This document shows, one piece after another, positions 50,301-60,683 of a stretch of 64,000 nucleotides of DNA. The position numbers were made by a program, and so were the translations under genes. The notes beneath the pieces were generated by a model. The model did not search any database, was not told where the DNA came from, and saw only the letters and a program-made list of their open reading frames with translations. The stretch comes from Cornus controversa (Eukaryota > Streptophyta > Magnoliopsida > Cornales > Cornaceae): positions 119,043,033 to 119,107,032 of the forward strand of contig CM048845.1 of the NCBI GenBank assembly GCA_026545225.1. Reading direction: 5' to 3'. Each line of letters starts with the position of its first letter. The stretch's first letter is position 1.

Positions 50301-52898
50301 ACATGTGCATTTTGCACTCATCATGCCATGTCTAATGGTTCAGATTTGTTGTGTCAGCATGTCTTTGAAGTGTTGAGTCACGGGATGTTTCCTGTAACAT
50401 TTGCAACATAGTATACCAGGTTAGTTGCATATAACCCTTCTAAGCTAAAAAAAAATTGCATATCACCCCCTATACTAGATTTTTAACAGATATCCACCCC
50501 AAAATATCAAAAAAATTGCAAGACAACCCCTTCCACCATGTTACAATTAAGAAATAAACAGCCAAGACATTGAAACTTCTCGAAAATCCCAATTTACCCA
50601 TTGGTTTAATTGAATAAAACTCCTGAAGGATAAGAAATTTGCATATTACCCTATTCAAGGGTAATGTGCAAATTTCTTATAGTTTAGGGGGTTTTTGCAA
50701 GTAATCACGAGGGCAATTTAATAATTTTCAAGACACATTCACCAACTACCTATTGATGGCCTTATTTGCAATCTTTTAATAGTTCCGCCGGGGGGGGAGG
50801 GGTGTTGGAGTGATTTTGTTTTAGGGGTGTAAAGTGCAATTTTTGTATAGTTCAGGAGGGTTTTGTGCAATGAAACTTAGTATACCGTATATAAGTATAT
50901 ACATTCGTATGTCCAGAAAATCGTTTCAAACATAACATCAACGTATTTTAATTGTTAGATTATCTCAGAAGTAAGTTGTGACGTATTTTAATTGTTAAGA
51001 GTATCATACATGTCTAGAGTATAGTTCTAGGCTCCTTTCCAATAATACAAGAACTCAATATCTAGTATCATAATTCAGGGAGCTCAAGCTTATTTCACCA
51101 ACTTGTAAAATAATGGAAATGTCCATAATATCAATTCATATTTGCAAAAGCTACCTACCAAAAAATCACGGGCAAATAAACAATTTTAGAAACAAGAAGT
51201 TCTTGAACAACTCTATTATTTAAACAAAGCAAGAAAGCATAAAGGAATTCTGTTATGTGTTCAATCATGTCATTTACTCTGTGAGACTAGATGAAAACTG
51301 CCAATCCTCCAAACACTGATAAAAACCCCAAACTGGAGATTCAGTAACTCTATATCATGACTACACAGTCCAGTTACCCAATAAGGATCACCTTTAACCT
51401 CATTGAGAGCATATTTTCAACACTACAAACAAGCATAAAAATCAACTTTCAAAGTAACTAATTTGGCCAAGAAATAGACAGCACATCCACCATTCTATAT
51501 TCATGCATACCAGTCAGTATGAACTTCATAATAACTAACCAATGTAATCAATTTCCAGTGTCCTGTGAATCTAGGGGTTGAGATCAATAGAGATGGAATA
51601 AATCTCCTTTGTCCATTGAAACAGCTAAGTAAGCTATCCACAGTAAATCTGTAATCTGTTTTCGATTAAATTGTGAGTCATAACCTCATTATCAATGGGT
51701 TATCTACTAAATACCAACAATGCTCACTTTGTGGTGATCATTAAATAAACCTATGTTTAAGTGTGCCCTTTCTATCAAGTGATGATTGTTACTGTTCCCA
51801 ATTGCGCTTCACATAGATTGGCCAGCATCGGCTCCGGACCAAATGACAACCAATACATCTGAAGCACAAGGGCTCATAAATATGTTAAAAAGAGGTCTTT
51901 TTCAAAACTTCGGATTCGACCAAAGAAATACCTATACCATTGAGTACAAGGATATCTGAAGAAACTTTAGAACCTAACTCACAAATGCAATAGCAAATAG
52001 ATTTAATGTGTATTTATGCATCAATAAGAATTGTACAGCTGCTTCAAGAATTACATCACATCTACAAAAGGAAATTCGCTATCGTGAGTGAGGCCATTAA
52101 GGAAGTGGTAATCATCTTGTAAATGGTGATTAAAATCGAAAGACTTTCAATCAGGAGGAGGGAAAAATTAATGTTTGAAAATGATACCATATGAATCAGT
52201 TAAGGTAGTGACAACTAAATTCAGTAACAGGGTTATTTCACAGGCATTAATTCTTACTTTCAAATGTTATATAAAACACAACTTAGTCATTCAAATTTCA
52301 CGCCCACCAAGAACACCCTTTAGAGAAATTGCAACTAGCTACTACAGGGAATATGTTAGCATAATCATGGAATGAGAAAATATCACACAGATAGAAATAT
52401 ACTTATCATCCACCAAGTGGTTTAACGCTTGGATCAAGCCGTTGCCTGGTTCAGCGGTCTAACGCTTGACCATCAATGACATTAGTGCAAGTTCAGAGCA
52501 GCAACTTTAAGAAATATGAAAGATTAGGTCTGTACCAAAACTGGGTAATGTCCATTCCTTTTTATCTTCGGACCAAGCCTTTTGCTCAAGTGGTACCTCC
52601 TCTTCCTTCCAAATGAAAGGTTGAGGGAACCCATATGAGCAATAGTGGATGTCTGTGAGCAACTTACGTGTATATATATATATATATATAAATGATATAT
52701 GCACGCCAGAAAAATGGAGGTGTGATTTACCTCTCTAAGAATAACAACCCCACCATTTAATGAATAAATAGAAGAATAATTGATGATTGATGATGATAAA
52801 TGAAAATTGAGAAATTAATTAATTAGACAACCATTACCGGATAAGAACTGGGTTTGAGGATTTCTGGCTGAAACGAACGAATTCGAAAGAGCATTCAT
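44341..52898 (-). CDS. Small chloroplast (inner envelope-type) membrane protein, At5g16660-like
   Basis: Function unknown; resembles a plant plastid inner-membrane protein family (from memory, Arabidopsis At5g16660, with At1g42960 more distant). Five exons, read downwards: 52838-52898, 49446-49545, 48879-48978, 48341-48427, 44341-44475, joined in frame to 160 aa. Residues 1 to about 50 are Ser/Arg/Lys-rich with few acids, as in a transit peptide ([13 protein letters not shown] start). A Gly-rich membrane segment spans about 65-85 ([15 protein letters not shown]) and is followed by [20 protein letters not shown] and [12 protein letters not shown] helical, coiled-coil-like tail ([16 protein letters not shown]) ends the protein. 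Introns 1 (3.3 kb) and 4 (3.9 kb) are very large for such a small gene because of transposon insertions. Acceptor of exon 2 (GCAAG|TGG) was chosen because it alone restores frame with exon 1. Confidence 0.85.
45859..46453 (-). repeat. Copia-like element, LTR (3' LTR relative to element sense)
   Basis: 595 bp, starting TGTTGAGAAACAAG and ending GAGCCAACCTAACA on the plus strand; on the minus strand it runs TG to CA. It differs from the other LTR by an about 40-bp internal duplication of the CTCAAAACAATGAGAGT motif and scattered substitutions. Confidence 0.9.
46965..47192 (-). pseudogene. Copia gag N-terminal remnant
   Basis: A minus-strand frame starting at 47192 reads [19 protein letters not shown], then [14 protein letters not shown] and DDWQDIELR, the start of the plant Copia gag (UBN2/DUF4219-type) domain. 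The frame stops within 80 codons, without the zinc knuckle. Confidence 0.8.
47329..47881 (-). repeat. Copia-like element, LTR (5' LTR relative to element sense)
   Basis: 553 bp, the same termini as 45859-46453. Immediately inside lies the primer-binding site. The two LTRs have diverged by several substitutions and one indel, so the insertion is not very recent. Confidence 0.9.
47882..47975. repeat. Short tandem repeat adjoining the Copia element
   Basis: TATACAAATTGAAAATATAAAAAAATTGAG occurs twice, near 47882 and 47940, with TTTTAGAATTTTAAAATTC-type sequence between the copies and also left of the element at 45833. The retroelement therefore landed in a pre-existing repeat. Confidence 0.7.
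48440..48555 (-). mobile_element. Putative tRNA-derived SINE beside the exon 4 acceptor
   Basis: Read on the minus strand, TTTGGTCTAGTGGTACAAG is a good polymerase III A-box region. GTTGCAAATTTGACTC about 40 bp on could be a degenerate B-box. The segment ends in CAAAAAAATG. Flanking GTCTTGCA (about 48558) and ATCTTGCA (48430-48437) may be the target duplication. The tail lies about 15 bp upstream of the acceptor TTGCAG at 48428/48433 of the 160-aa protein gene. Confidence 0.45.
50420..50885. mobile_element. MITE-like element with about 45-bp inverted ends
   Basis: The left end reads TTGCATATAACCCTTCTAAG followed by AAAAATTGCATATCACCCCC. The complement of the right end reads TTGCACAAAACCCTCCTGAA followed by AAAAATTGCACTTTACACCCC. 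Both ends therefore carry the same two-part motif. The interior has further TTTGCAAGTAATC/GGGGGTTTTTGC-type inverted copies and a run of about nine G near 50790. It lies in intron 1 of the 160-aa protein gene. Confidence 0.6.
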
Positions 52899-53206
52899 CC
52901 TTCGTAACTTTCGGACGGAGAGATAGAGAGAGTCGTTAGTATCGAACTATTTTCTTTCGATGCTTTTTAAGTATACTACTCAACTGCATAATATATCGAC
53001 AGACAGAAGCATACGATAAAAAAAAAACACCATCACTCATCAGTGTCGTAACACTAGCATGGGCTGCAGTAAATTCGGCACAGATTCTAGACCCAAACTC
53101 GATCCTTCCATCCCGGCCCATGTTAGATGGCTAGGACCTTCTAGACTTCTAGTTGGGTTAATGTCTATTCACTCTATTGTCAGACATTTTATTAAGAAGG
53201 AAGGTT

Positions 53207-53726
53207 GATTTTATCGAGCACAGACACGTGTACGACATGATTTGAGAAATTTAAAAAAAATAGGATACAGACACGATAAGGACATGACTATAAAATAATA
53301 ATATAATAGATTAATATATATTAATTATTTAATAAAAAAAATACTACATTACAGAAATACTTCAATTCATCATCAAACAATTAAAAACCAAGCAAACTTA
53401 TAAACAAAAATAAACAAATAGATTAAAATAAATTAAAGAACCAAACTTATTTAGTCTTCTACATATATTTAGCTTAGATTTTAATCATAATTTAGTATCA
53501 TATAATTTTCATTCGAAATATTTGAATATATTTCACTGTTATGAAGTGTCCAATACGTATTTGAGGAGTGTCTGAGAAGTGTCTCAGGAGTGTCTGAGAA
53601 GTGTTCTAAAAAAAAAAATGTCAGGACACTTCTACGAAGTGTCCAACACGTGTTCGAAGAGTGTTCGAGTGTCCAACACGGATACAGCACCCTCTGTAAA
53701 GTGTCCATGCTTTCTAAGATTTTACC
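53207..53726. mobile_element. Non-autonomous TIR element, GAAGCAYGG family, copy 3
   Basis: The body is 53216-53717. It begins GAGCACAGACACGTG and ends GTCCATGCTTTCTAA. The interior is rich in GTGTCC/GGACAC blocks and shares AATTTAAAAAAAATAGGATAC with the other copies. The flanks GATTTTATC (53207-53215) and GATTTTACC (53718-53726) form a 9-bp direct repeat with one mismatch. It lies between the divergent 160-aa protein and phosphate carrier genes. Confidence 0.75.
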
Positions 53727-54387
53727 TTTTTGCCTCCCATGGTTATTATATTATTTTTGTTCAAAAAGTGACCATTAAAGTGAAGAGGAAGGGATAGGGT
53801 GTTTTTTATTTATTTATTTATATACTGTATAATTTCTCATAAGAGTGCTGTTATTTAGTCCGATTATACATTAATTGTAATATAGAAAGTTGTCTCTTTT
53901 TTTGTATTAGAGTTTTTTATATCAATCGAATTCAAGTGGGATAAAAAAATATAGTTAATTATATCATTTTTCTATTCAGAAATATGGAAATGACAATCTT
54001 TTCTCTTTTCTTTTTTTCTAATTCTACATCTTCCATTATTTTTCTTTTTCCCAAATAAAAATAGGGCTTGAGGTTTTTTAGCTTGTCGCCTTGTCCTAAC
54101 TCATTTTACTTGTGTCCTTATTTTTGGCGAGGAAAAAACCCATTCATACGACGACGTCTTCAAGTATGCTACCTTTCCAACAAAACTAGCATCCCAAACT
54201 GCAAAACCTCTGCAACTCTGTTGGGGGCAGTGGGGTTTTAGGGGCGATCGGAGTTCTAGAGCGAGAAAATGTTCTCTCTCTAAAGGCAAAATTCTTTGAA
54301 GGTAGAGAGGCGAGATGGGGCTTTTCTTGGAGATGGGTTGACGAAAAAGGAAGAGAATGCTTGTTTAGGTGATTATAATAGCGAATA
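53727..54387. other. Upstream region of the phosphate carrier gene
   Basis: AT-rich up to about 54110, then higher GC with GAGA/CTCT blocks (54265-54345) just ahead of the ATG, typical of a plant 5' leader. No separate gene is seen. The minus-strand frame at 54101-54289 has no family resemblance. Confidence 0.4.
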
Positions 54388-57300
54388 ATGAGGAGCCTAT
54401 TCGAAGGAGGAAAGGTCTGTGAAGAATTCTCGCCTGGGTATTATGGGGTTTGCGCCATTGGAGGAATGCTCAGTGCCGGAACCGCCCATCTCGCTATCAC
54501 TCCCCTCGATGTCCTCAAAGTCAACATGCAGGTATACATTTTTGTTCTATACTATATATATTCATTACATTCTTGCCCAAACTGTGTATCTATCTATATA
54601 TATATAGTCACTGTATCTTTGTTAGCTACTGTAGGTTACTATTTTTCTTTAATGGGTATTCTGGGATATCCTTTGAGAATTTGTTTTGTTCAAATGCAAT
54701 ATTTTCATAGTTCCCCTGCATTCCTTTTCACCTCCTGCTGAAATGGAATTCCTTTTGGTGCAAAATCTTACTCTGACCTCAATTGGGTAAACTATCATGG
54801 TGCTATTGTTTGTTTTTTTGGGGTATGGTCTATGTAGTCGCACAAACTATTGACTAGAAGACATTCCTAGATGTGCAACTCAAACCCAGACTGTCAGTGC
54901 TGTTGTTGTGGTTCTTGGTATACTCTGTGTAAACTTTTGTGGCCTTTTGAAGATTATTTGGTGGTTGGTTTTGTTTGTTATTCCTATGTACTCTTCTCCT
55001 AGGGAAACCTTTCCTTTTTGCCCAAGTGATTTTCTTGATTGTGTAGTCTCTCTTGAAACTTAAACCAATTAATTTTGTGAATTATAGGTGAATCCTATCA
55101 AGTATAATAGCATTTCGACTTGCTTTACCACTATATTGAGAGAACAAGGGCCTTCTGCCTTTTGGAGAGGTCGGGGTGGCAAGTTCTTTGGGTACGGTGT
55201 TCAGGGCGCTTGCAGATTTGGCTTGTATGAATACTTCAAGAAGGTTTACTCCAATGTGCTGGTAGAACACAACAAAAGTTCTATCTTTTTTATTAGTAGT
55301 GCATCTGCTGAAGTGATTGCCAACGTGGCTCTCTGTCCTTTTGAGGCTATTAAAGTCCGTGTTCAAGCACAGCCTCATTTCGCAAAGGGCTTAGTTGATG
55401 GCTTTCCAAAGTTATATGCCTCGGAAGGCCTCTTTGGGTATAGATTTCAAAATATCAGTTTCTCATTTTTTTGTTCTTTCATTATGTTATGTTCCTCTCT
55501 TATCAAAAGGTATTTCTGTTTTAATTTTGCTTGCAGCTTCTACAGGGGCCTTGTTCCACTTTTGGGCCGTAACCTTCCATGTAACTGCACATTTACCTAA
55601 CGCAAATTTCTTTTATGCTTAATATTCTGATGGCTTCCTAGATATACAATGATTTACCTCAGATAAAGAGATTGTCTTTCTGGCATAGGTTTGATTCATA
55701 AGTATCAAGTGATCAGACCTCTGATCTTCTAAATGACCTCGATAAAGAAGAATGTAGAGTTTGTCCCAACTTTAAATAGTTTGAGCTAATTATTCTAAAT
55801 TTTGATAAATATCCATTCTATTCTAGCTCAAAAAACCCCTCTAGCATGATTGAAGAGTATGGGAACCCAACACATTGTGAAATATAGGCTAACTAGAAGC
55901 TTCAATTGCACCATCAACTCCACCCGAGTTATAAACTATTTGTGCAAAGGCAGGCATGAGTTTTTCCTTTGTGTTAAAATGATGTTAATGCAAGCTCAAA
56001 TGATATACTGAGCAAGCATTTTGGTTATATGTTAGTTATGTGAGTATTTATATCAATCCTTTTCGATTTTTGCTGGCAGTCTGTATGGTTATGTTTTCAA
56101 CATTCGAGCATTCTGTAAATTTTATGTATCGTAATATAATTCAAAGAAGAAAGGAGGATTGCTCAAGAACTCAACAGCTTGGGGTGACATGTTTAGCTGG
56201 CTATGCTGCTGGATCTGTTGGTAGCATTATTTCTAACCCTGCTGACAACATTGTTGCCTCTCTTTATAACAAAAAGGCTGATAGCCTCAAGCTGGTAACA
56301 TCTCTTGATTAAATTTCTATTTGCAGTACCTATTTTTCACCATATCATGGTTCATTCAGGTTTTGACATTGCTCTTTGCATAATCAGGCCGTGAAAAAAA
56401 TTGGACTTCTAAATTTATTTACAAGAAGTCTTCCCATCAGGATACTGCTTGTTGGACCTGCTGTGACTATGCAATGGCTGTTCTATGACACCGTTAAAGT
56501 GTTAAGTGGATTGTAAGTGCAATTTTGGTCGACTTTTTTGATATGTTAACTCTTATTTATTTTTTTATTTTTTATTTATAAGTAACTCTTATTTATTTGT
56601 GTTCTGTTAATTTTTGCATATTTTACATGCTCTGTTGCCGTTATTCCCTTCTTACTCTGAAGTATCTCTGAATTTGAATATTATAATTTTTTCGTGTCCA
56701 TATAGATATCTGCCTGATCTCTGTTTGTGGCTCAACTAAAAGCAAGTAGATAAAAGATCCGGTTGTTTTTTATTGGGTACTCTAGCATGTTGCAACCTGC
56801 AAGCCAACCCCAAGAGTTCAAAATTTGGTAGAGGAGATTCCAACAAATGTCCATAAAGAAGTACATACTAAATTGAACCAGTGATCCAGAATCTATTGGA
56901 TTCCATTGCAAAACAGTACATTAAGGAATTTGGAAGTTCATGGAGCTAGAATGGAAGTTGTAATAAGGAAAAATAAGCCTACCATAACCCATAAGTTAAT
57001 TCATGAATGAGGTGCCACTTCAGGCATAATTTCAGCTTCATCGCATAAAAAAATATATGGAGGGAGACTGTGTAAAATATTTTATATATTAAAAGGTCAT
57101 AGTCATGAGTATAATGAATTTAGAAAGTTAGGGTTTTATCGGAGGTGGTTGTACTCTTCTCATGAACATTAAGAAATTATTACACTAAACCATGTTCCAC
57201 TTAGGAAAGATTTAAACGGGAGTAGAAAATTGGAAATAACACTACGATGATGTACTCAACAAAGCCTTTTCCCAATTATTTGAACCACTATGATGATCTA

Positions 57301-57835
57301 TATATGTATATATGTGTATACATATAATGTATTGTATGTATATATTGCTGGCTCTATCTTATATTTTGGAAATTTATTGCCTGCTGTGCGTGTTGTGTCA
57401 AAACCTGATGTGCCCATGGGGAGGTGAAGGACTGCCTTGGTTCACCTAGAGATGCACTAAGAATTTGGAGAAGGCCTTCCTCTTATTCTATGTACGAGCT
57501 TTGCGCTACACTGTGATTGATGCATGAATAAAAAAAGGCTGCTTACAGTTAATGTCCCTTATGGGTAATACTGGTATACTTAGATTCTACTTTGCAATCC
57601 AGTTGGTGGCTGTGAAATCATTGATTTATCATACTACCAACTTCTCCATCTGATTCATCCATGACATTCTTGGTCCTTTGGACTATGGATTACTATATGT
57701 AACACAATCAAAATGTATTTTTTTTCACTTCCGTTTCTGTCTCCTGCTGTGGAATAACATGGTGTTTACATGTAATCTTGCAGACCAACTAGTGGAGATG
57801 GGAGCTCCAATATAGAAGGAAACAAAACAGTCTAA
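54388..57835 (+). CDS. PHT3: Mitochondrial phosphate carrier (PHT3 / MPT family)
   Basis: Mitochondrial inner-membrane carrier that imports phosphate for ATP synthesis. Six exons: 54388-54531, 55088-55437, 55537-55580, 56080-56294, 56388-56512, 57784-57835, giving 309 aa. There are three carrier repeats. Repeat 1 has TPLDVLKVNMQ and WRGRGGKFFGYGVQG. Repeat 2 has CPFEAIKVRVQ and GFYRGLVPLLGRNLP. Repeat 3 has NPADNIVASLYNKK and LPIRILLVGPAVTMQW. YYGVCAIGGMLSAG marks the first helix. The N-terminus lacks the long presequence of the larger PHT3;1-type carriers, so it looks more like the short Arabidopsis PHT3;3 form; this assignment is from memory. Exon 3 is only 44 nt. The conserved LPFS reads LPFC at the exon 3/4 junction. 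Repeat 3 has PADNIV where the second and third matrix residues usually differ. It is convergent with eIF6. Confidence 0.93.
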
Positions 57836-59930
57836 GCTCATGGAGACAAACTGCTGCAGTCAGGTATGTCTGTTATAGTGACTATCCAAGGTCCACCACT
57901 CCAAGAAACAAAAAGTAGAACACCTACTTTACTGAAAGAGGGGACATCCGTTAATTCTCTGCTTTTTTGTTTCGGTCTTGCTGTAATTTATGTGCAGCAG
58001 CCAGCAAGGTTTTTAATTAGTTCTAGATTTTTGTCAATGGGCCAATGATTGGTGCAATAGTTTTTCAAAATCGAGCTGCATCACTTGAGAATGTGGATTG
58101 GGGAATGAAGGCAACCACTCTTTTTTGTGCGAAATAATGTCAAAGGTTTGGTATGAACCCAATCTATCCTTCAGACACCCTTGATTGATAGGAAACACAT
58201 AATGGGTAATGATTATGAGTACTAGATTAATCCCGGATTTTTTTTTCTCTGCTGTATATGTCATATAATAATTATCAACATCTTCCAGCAATTGTGTATT
58301 GCACTTGGCTTCATTTATATTGCAACAGATGAGATCTTTTGAAATTTTATGGTACCTTTGCCTGCCTGAAGATATCTAGTTATTGAGTGTTAGGAATGCC
58401 GAGTTTTCTTAACTGTAGGTTTCCAAGCTTCTGTGTATATGTTTCTGGTTTGGATATTAATCTCTCCAAATCTTGATGCTATTATATGCCTTGGTCACTG
58501 ATTGGTCATCCCTAGCTGTTGTTCCATACATTTAAATGGCCAGATTTTTTTGTCAAACTCGTCTTACATTTGGTATTAATAGTTGAAGAATTGCCTCTCT
58601 ACATAAAAATGCAGTTGTTCATTCTAAAACTTGTGGTTCACAAGAGGGAACTGTTAGGAAACAAACTTGCCTCTTACCAAATCCACTGCAAAGCCACAAT
58701 ATGGAATTAGTTAGATGTCCCAAAGCTACCCAGATATTCGAAATCATCACTGGGTTATTTACATACATGAGTCAATGAACAATTTGGATCTTGATGCTAT
58801 TTGCTTTGACAGGAGTATCTTGTGTTTTTATTGTGGCATGATCATTTAAGATTTAAAAAATATAAAGGCAAAAGAATTACAGCCTTCAACTAACAACAGC
58901 TTAGAATAGATCTCGGAGCAGAGCCTGCATGAAGTTTTACTTGGTGCTGTTTCTAGGAAAATGCAAGATGTAGGTGAAAGGATTCTATTTTCTCCTGCCC
59001 AAACTATTCTTAAACCCACTCTATTTCTAGCGGCACTAGAACATGTTTCAAGCAAAGCCTATTCATCCTAAGAGGAAGCATAGCAAAATTCAATTTTAAT
59101 ATGGGTTTCCACTTTCCCCAGTCAAGACTACGAAAACAAATTCCAAATAGGTTTTGTCAGATCTTTATGAAGTGAATATATTTCCCTCTAGCATATCATG
59201 ATTTCTCAAGTTCAAATGCAGTTCATTTTCAATTTAGAGAGAAATAAAACACTTGTTTAATAGCCTCACCTTCCATATTCTCCAGAAATCCTTGTTCTAC
59301 TGACTCTAAAATGTTATGGATGCAGATGCAGCCTTAGTAATATGTTAACTTGAGAAAATGAGGTGAAAACTCTATGCCTAATTAGTTTAGGTATGAACAA
59401 GATTTGAAGTGTCCAGGTCTGTCTTGCTTGGCAGGGTGTGTGTGCCCGCTCTGTCTCATGTGGTGTGTAGTGGAGTAGGCGCAGAGTGCACATTGTCTGT
59501 CCATAGGTTGAAGAGATTAAGCTGGGCACTCGACATGTTTTGATTTATGGAGGCTCTCCATGTTCTTTTTTCTATCATAATTTTTTTGTTGTATTCCTGG
59601 GGCCTGGTCTGGTTCTAGTTTACACGTGTACATACATGGGTTGCATGCCATCTTGTGCTTTTGTTTATACTGTATTTACTTGTATAAAGGAAAAGAAATT
59701 ACAATGATCCAGCAAAACAGTTAAGACTTGCAGAGCTGACTGGATTGTATATGAGTTGTGAAATGAAAACCTGAACCCATCTTGTTTATGATTGGGTTGA
59801 CCCATCATCTCTTTCAATCTACTACTGTAGTTCTCTTCTTGAAATTTTATTAAGAAAACTCAACCAAACAGGCCACTAGCAGCCAACACAATAAATCAAG
59901 AATGGCAACTTTCAAGAGTATAAGAGGCAA
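57836..59930. other. Intergenic region between phosphate carrier and eIF6, left part
   Basis: The 3' UTR of the carrier should lie in the first few hundred bases. A CAG|GTATGT and a later GTGCAG near 57864-58000 could form a 3'-UTR intron, which is unproven. The rest shows no gene. Short frames on both strands lack family resemblance. Confidence 0.35.
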
Positions 59931-59934
59931 TTTC

Positions 59935-60215
59935 ACAATCAGTTAGACTGGCATTGTAATTATAATGCTCATGACCAAAAAGAAAAAGGGAAAAAAGTGA
60001 ATTTTATCAAGAATCAATTTCAATTCACTCATATTGGTCTAATCAAAAATCAATTTCTCAATCAGTTAGACTAGCAGTGTAATAATAATGCTCATGACCA
60101 AAAAGTAAAAGGGAAAAAAGGTGAATTTTATCAAGAATCAATTTCAATTCACTCAGATTGGTCTAATCAAAAGTCAATTTCAGTTCCACTCAGATTGGTC
60201 TATTCAACAATCAAT
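59935..60215. repeat. Tandem repeat, unit about 121 bp, 2.3 copies
   Basis: TCAGTTAGACTRGCARTGTAATWATAATGC starts at about 59940 and 60061. Each unit includes CTCATGACCAAAAAG and GAATTTTATCAAGAATC, and ends with ATTGGTCTAATCAAAARTCAATTTC. A third partial copy of CACTCAGATTGGTCTA ends near 60205. It lies about 470 bp beyond the eIF6 stop codon. Confidence 0.9.
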
Positions 60216-60683
60216 GAAAAGACCAAGACCCCAACCATTTCAAAACTTATAATAGCCTCTAATAAACTGGTACCTCAACTTGCAGACATTATTTACGGAA
60301 AAATAAAAAAATAAAATACTAAAAGATATAAATATGGCAAAACATTTATTTAACTTGGGATCAATATCGACATTTACTACATAATTGGTGAAATCTATAC
60401 CCATTTCAAAATTAATGACAACATTGCTCCACATCCAAAACCCTAGACAGATTTTTAGTGGGCCATAAAAGCATGTTGATATACTAGGAAGTATGAAACA
60501 TATAACATTTTACACGCAAAAATGAACACCAGTAAGTTAAGAGCAAGTCCAGATCCTCGCTTTTACATGCCAAATTACTCTCCGGAAGAGTCTCCTTGAC
60601 TACATCCTTTGCGGAACTGACACTTCAACTCTGAGAAACACTGATGTCATTGCGACACTGAACTAATGGCCAAGAAAAGTAAC
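60216..60683. other. Presumed 3' UTR and flank of eIF6
   Basis: Non-coding. AATAAA-type motifs on the minus strand could serve polyadenylation, for example near 60450-60480 (complement of TTTAGTGG regions is poor). A CCAAAACCCTAGAC motif at 60434-60448 resembles a telo-box but lies downstream of the gene. Confidence 0.35.

Noticed and set aside
54388..54741. 117-codon frame at the start of the phosphate carrier
   Set aside because: Only the first 48 codons are exon 1; the rest is intron read-through after NMQ|GTATAC.
55088..55600. 170-codon continuous frame in the phosphate carrier
   Set aside because: It reads through the donor at 55437 into intron 2; carrier similarity stops exactly at the splice site and resumes at 55537.
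58519..59529. Short frames between the phosphate carrier and eIF6
   Set aside because: No recognisable domain, no supporting splice structure; a retrotransposon reading of 58846-59055 was considered but no signature residues could be named.
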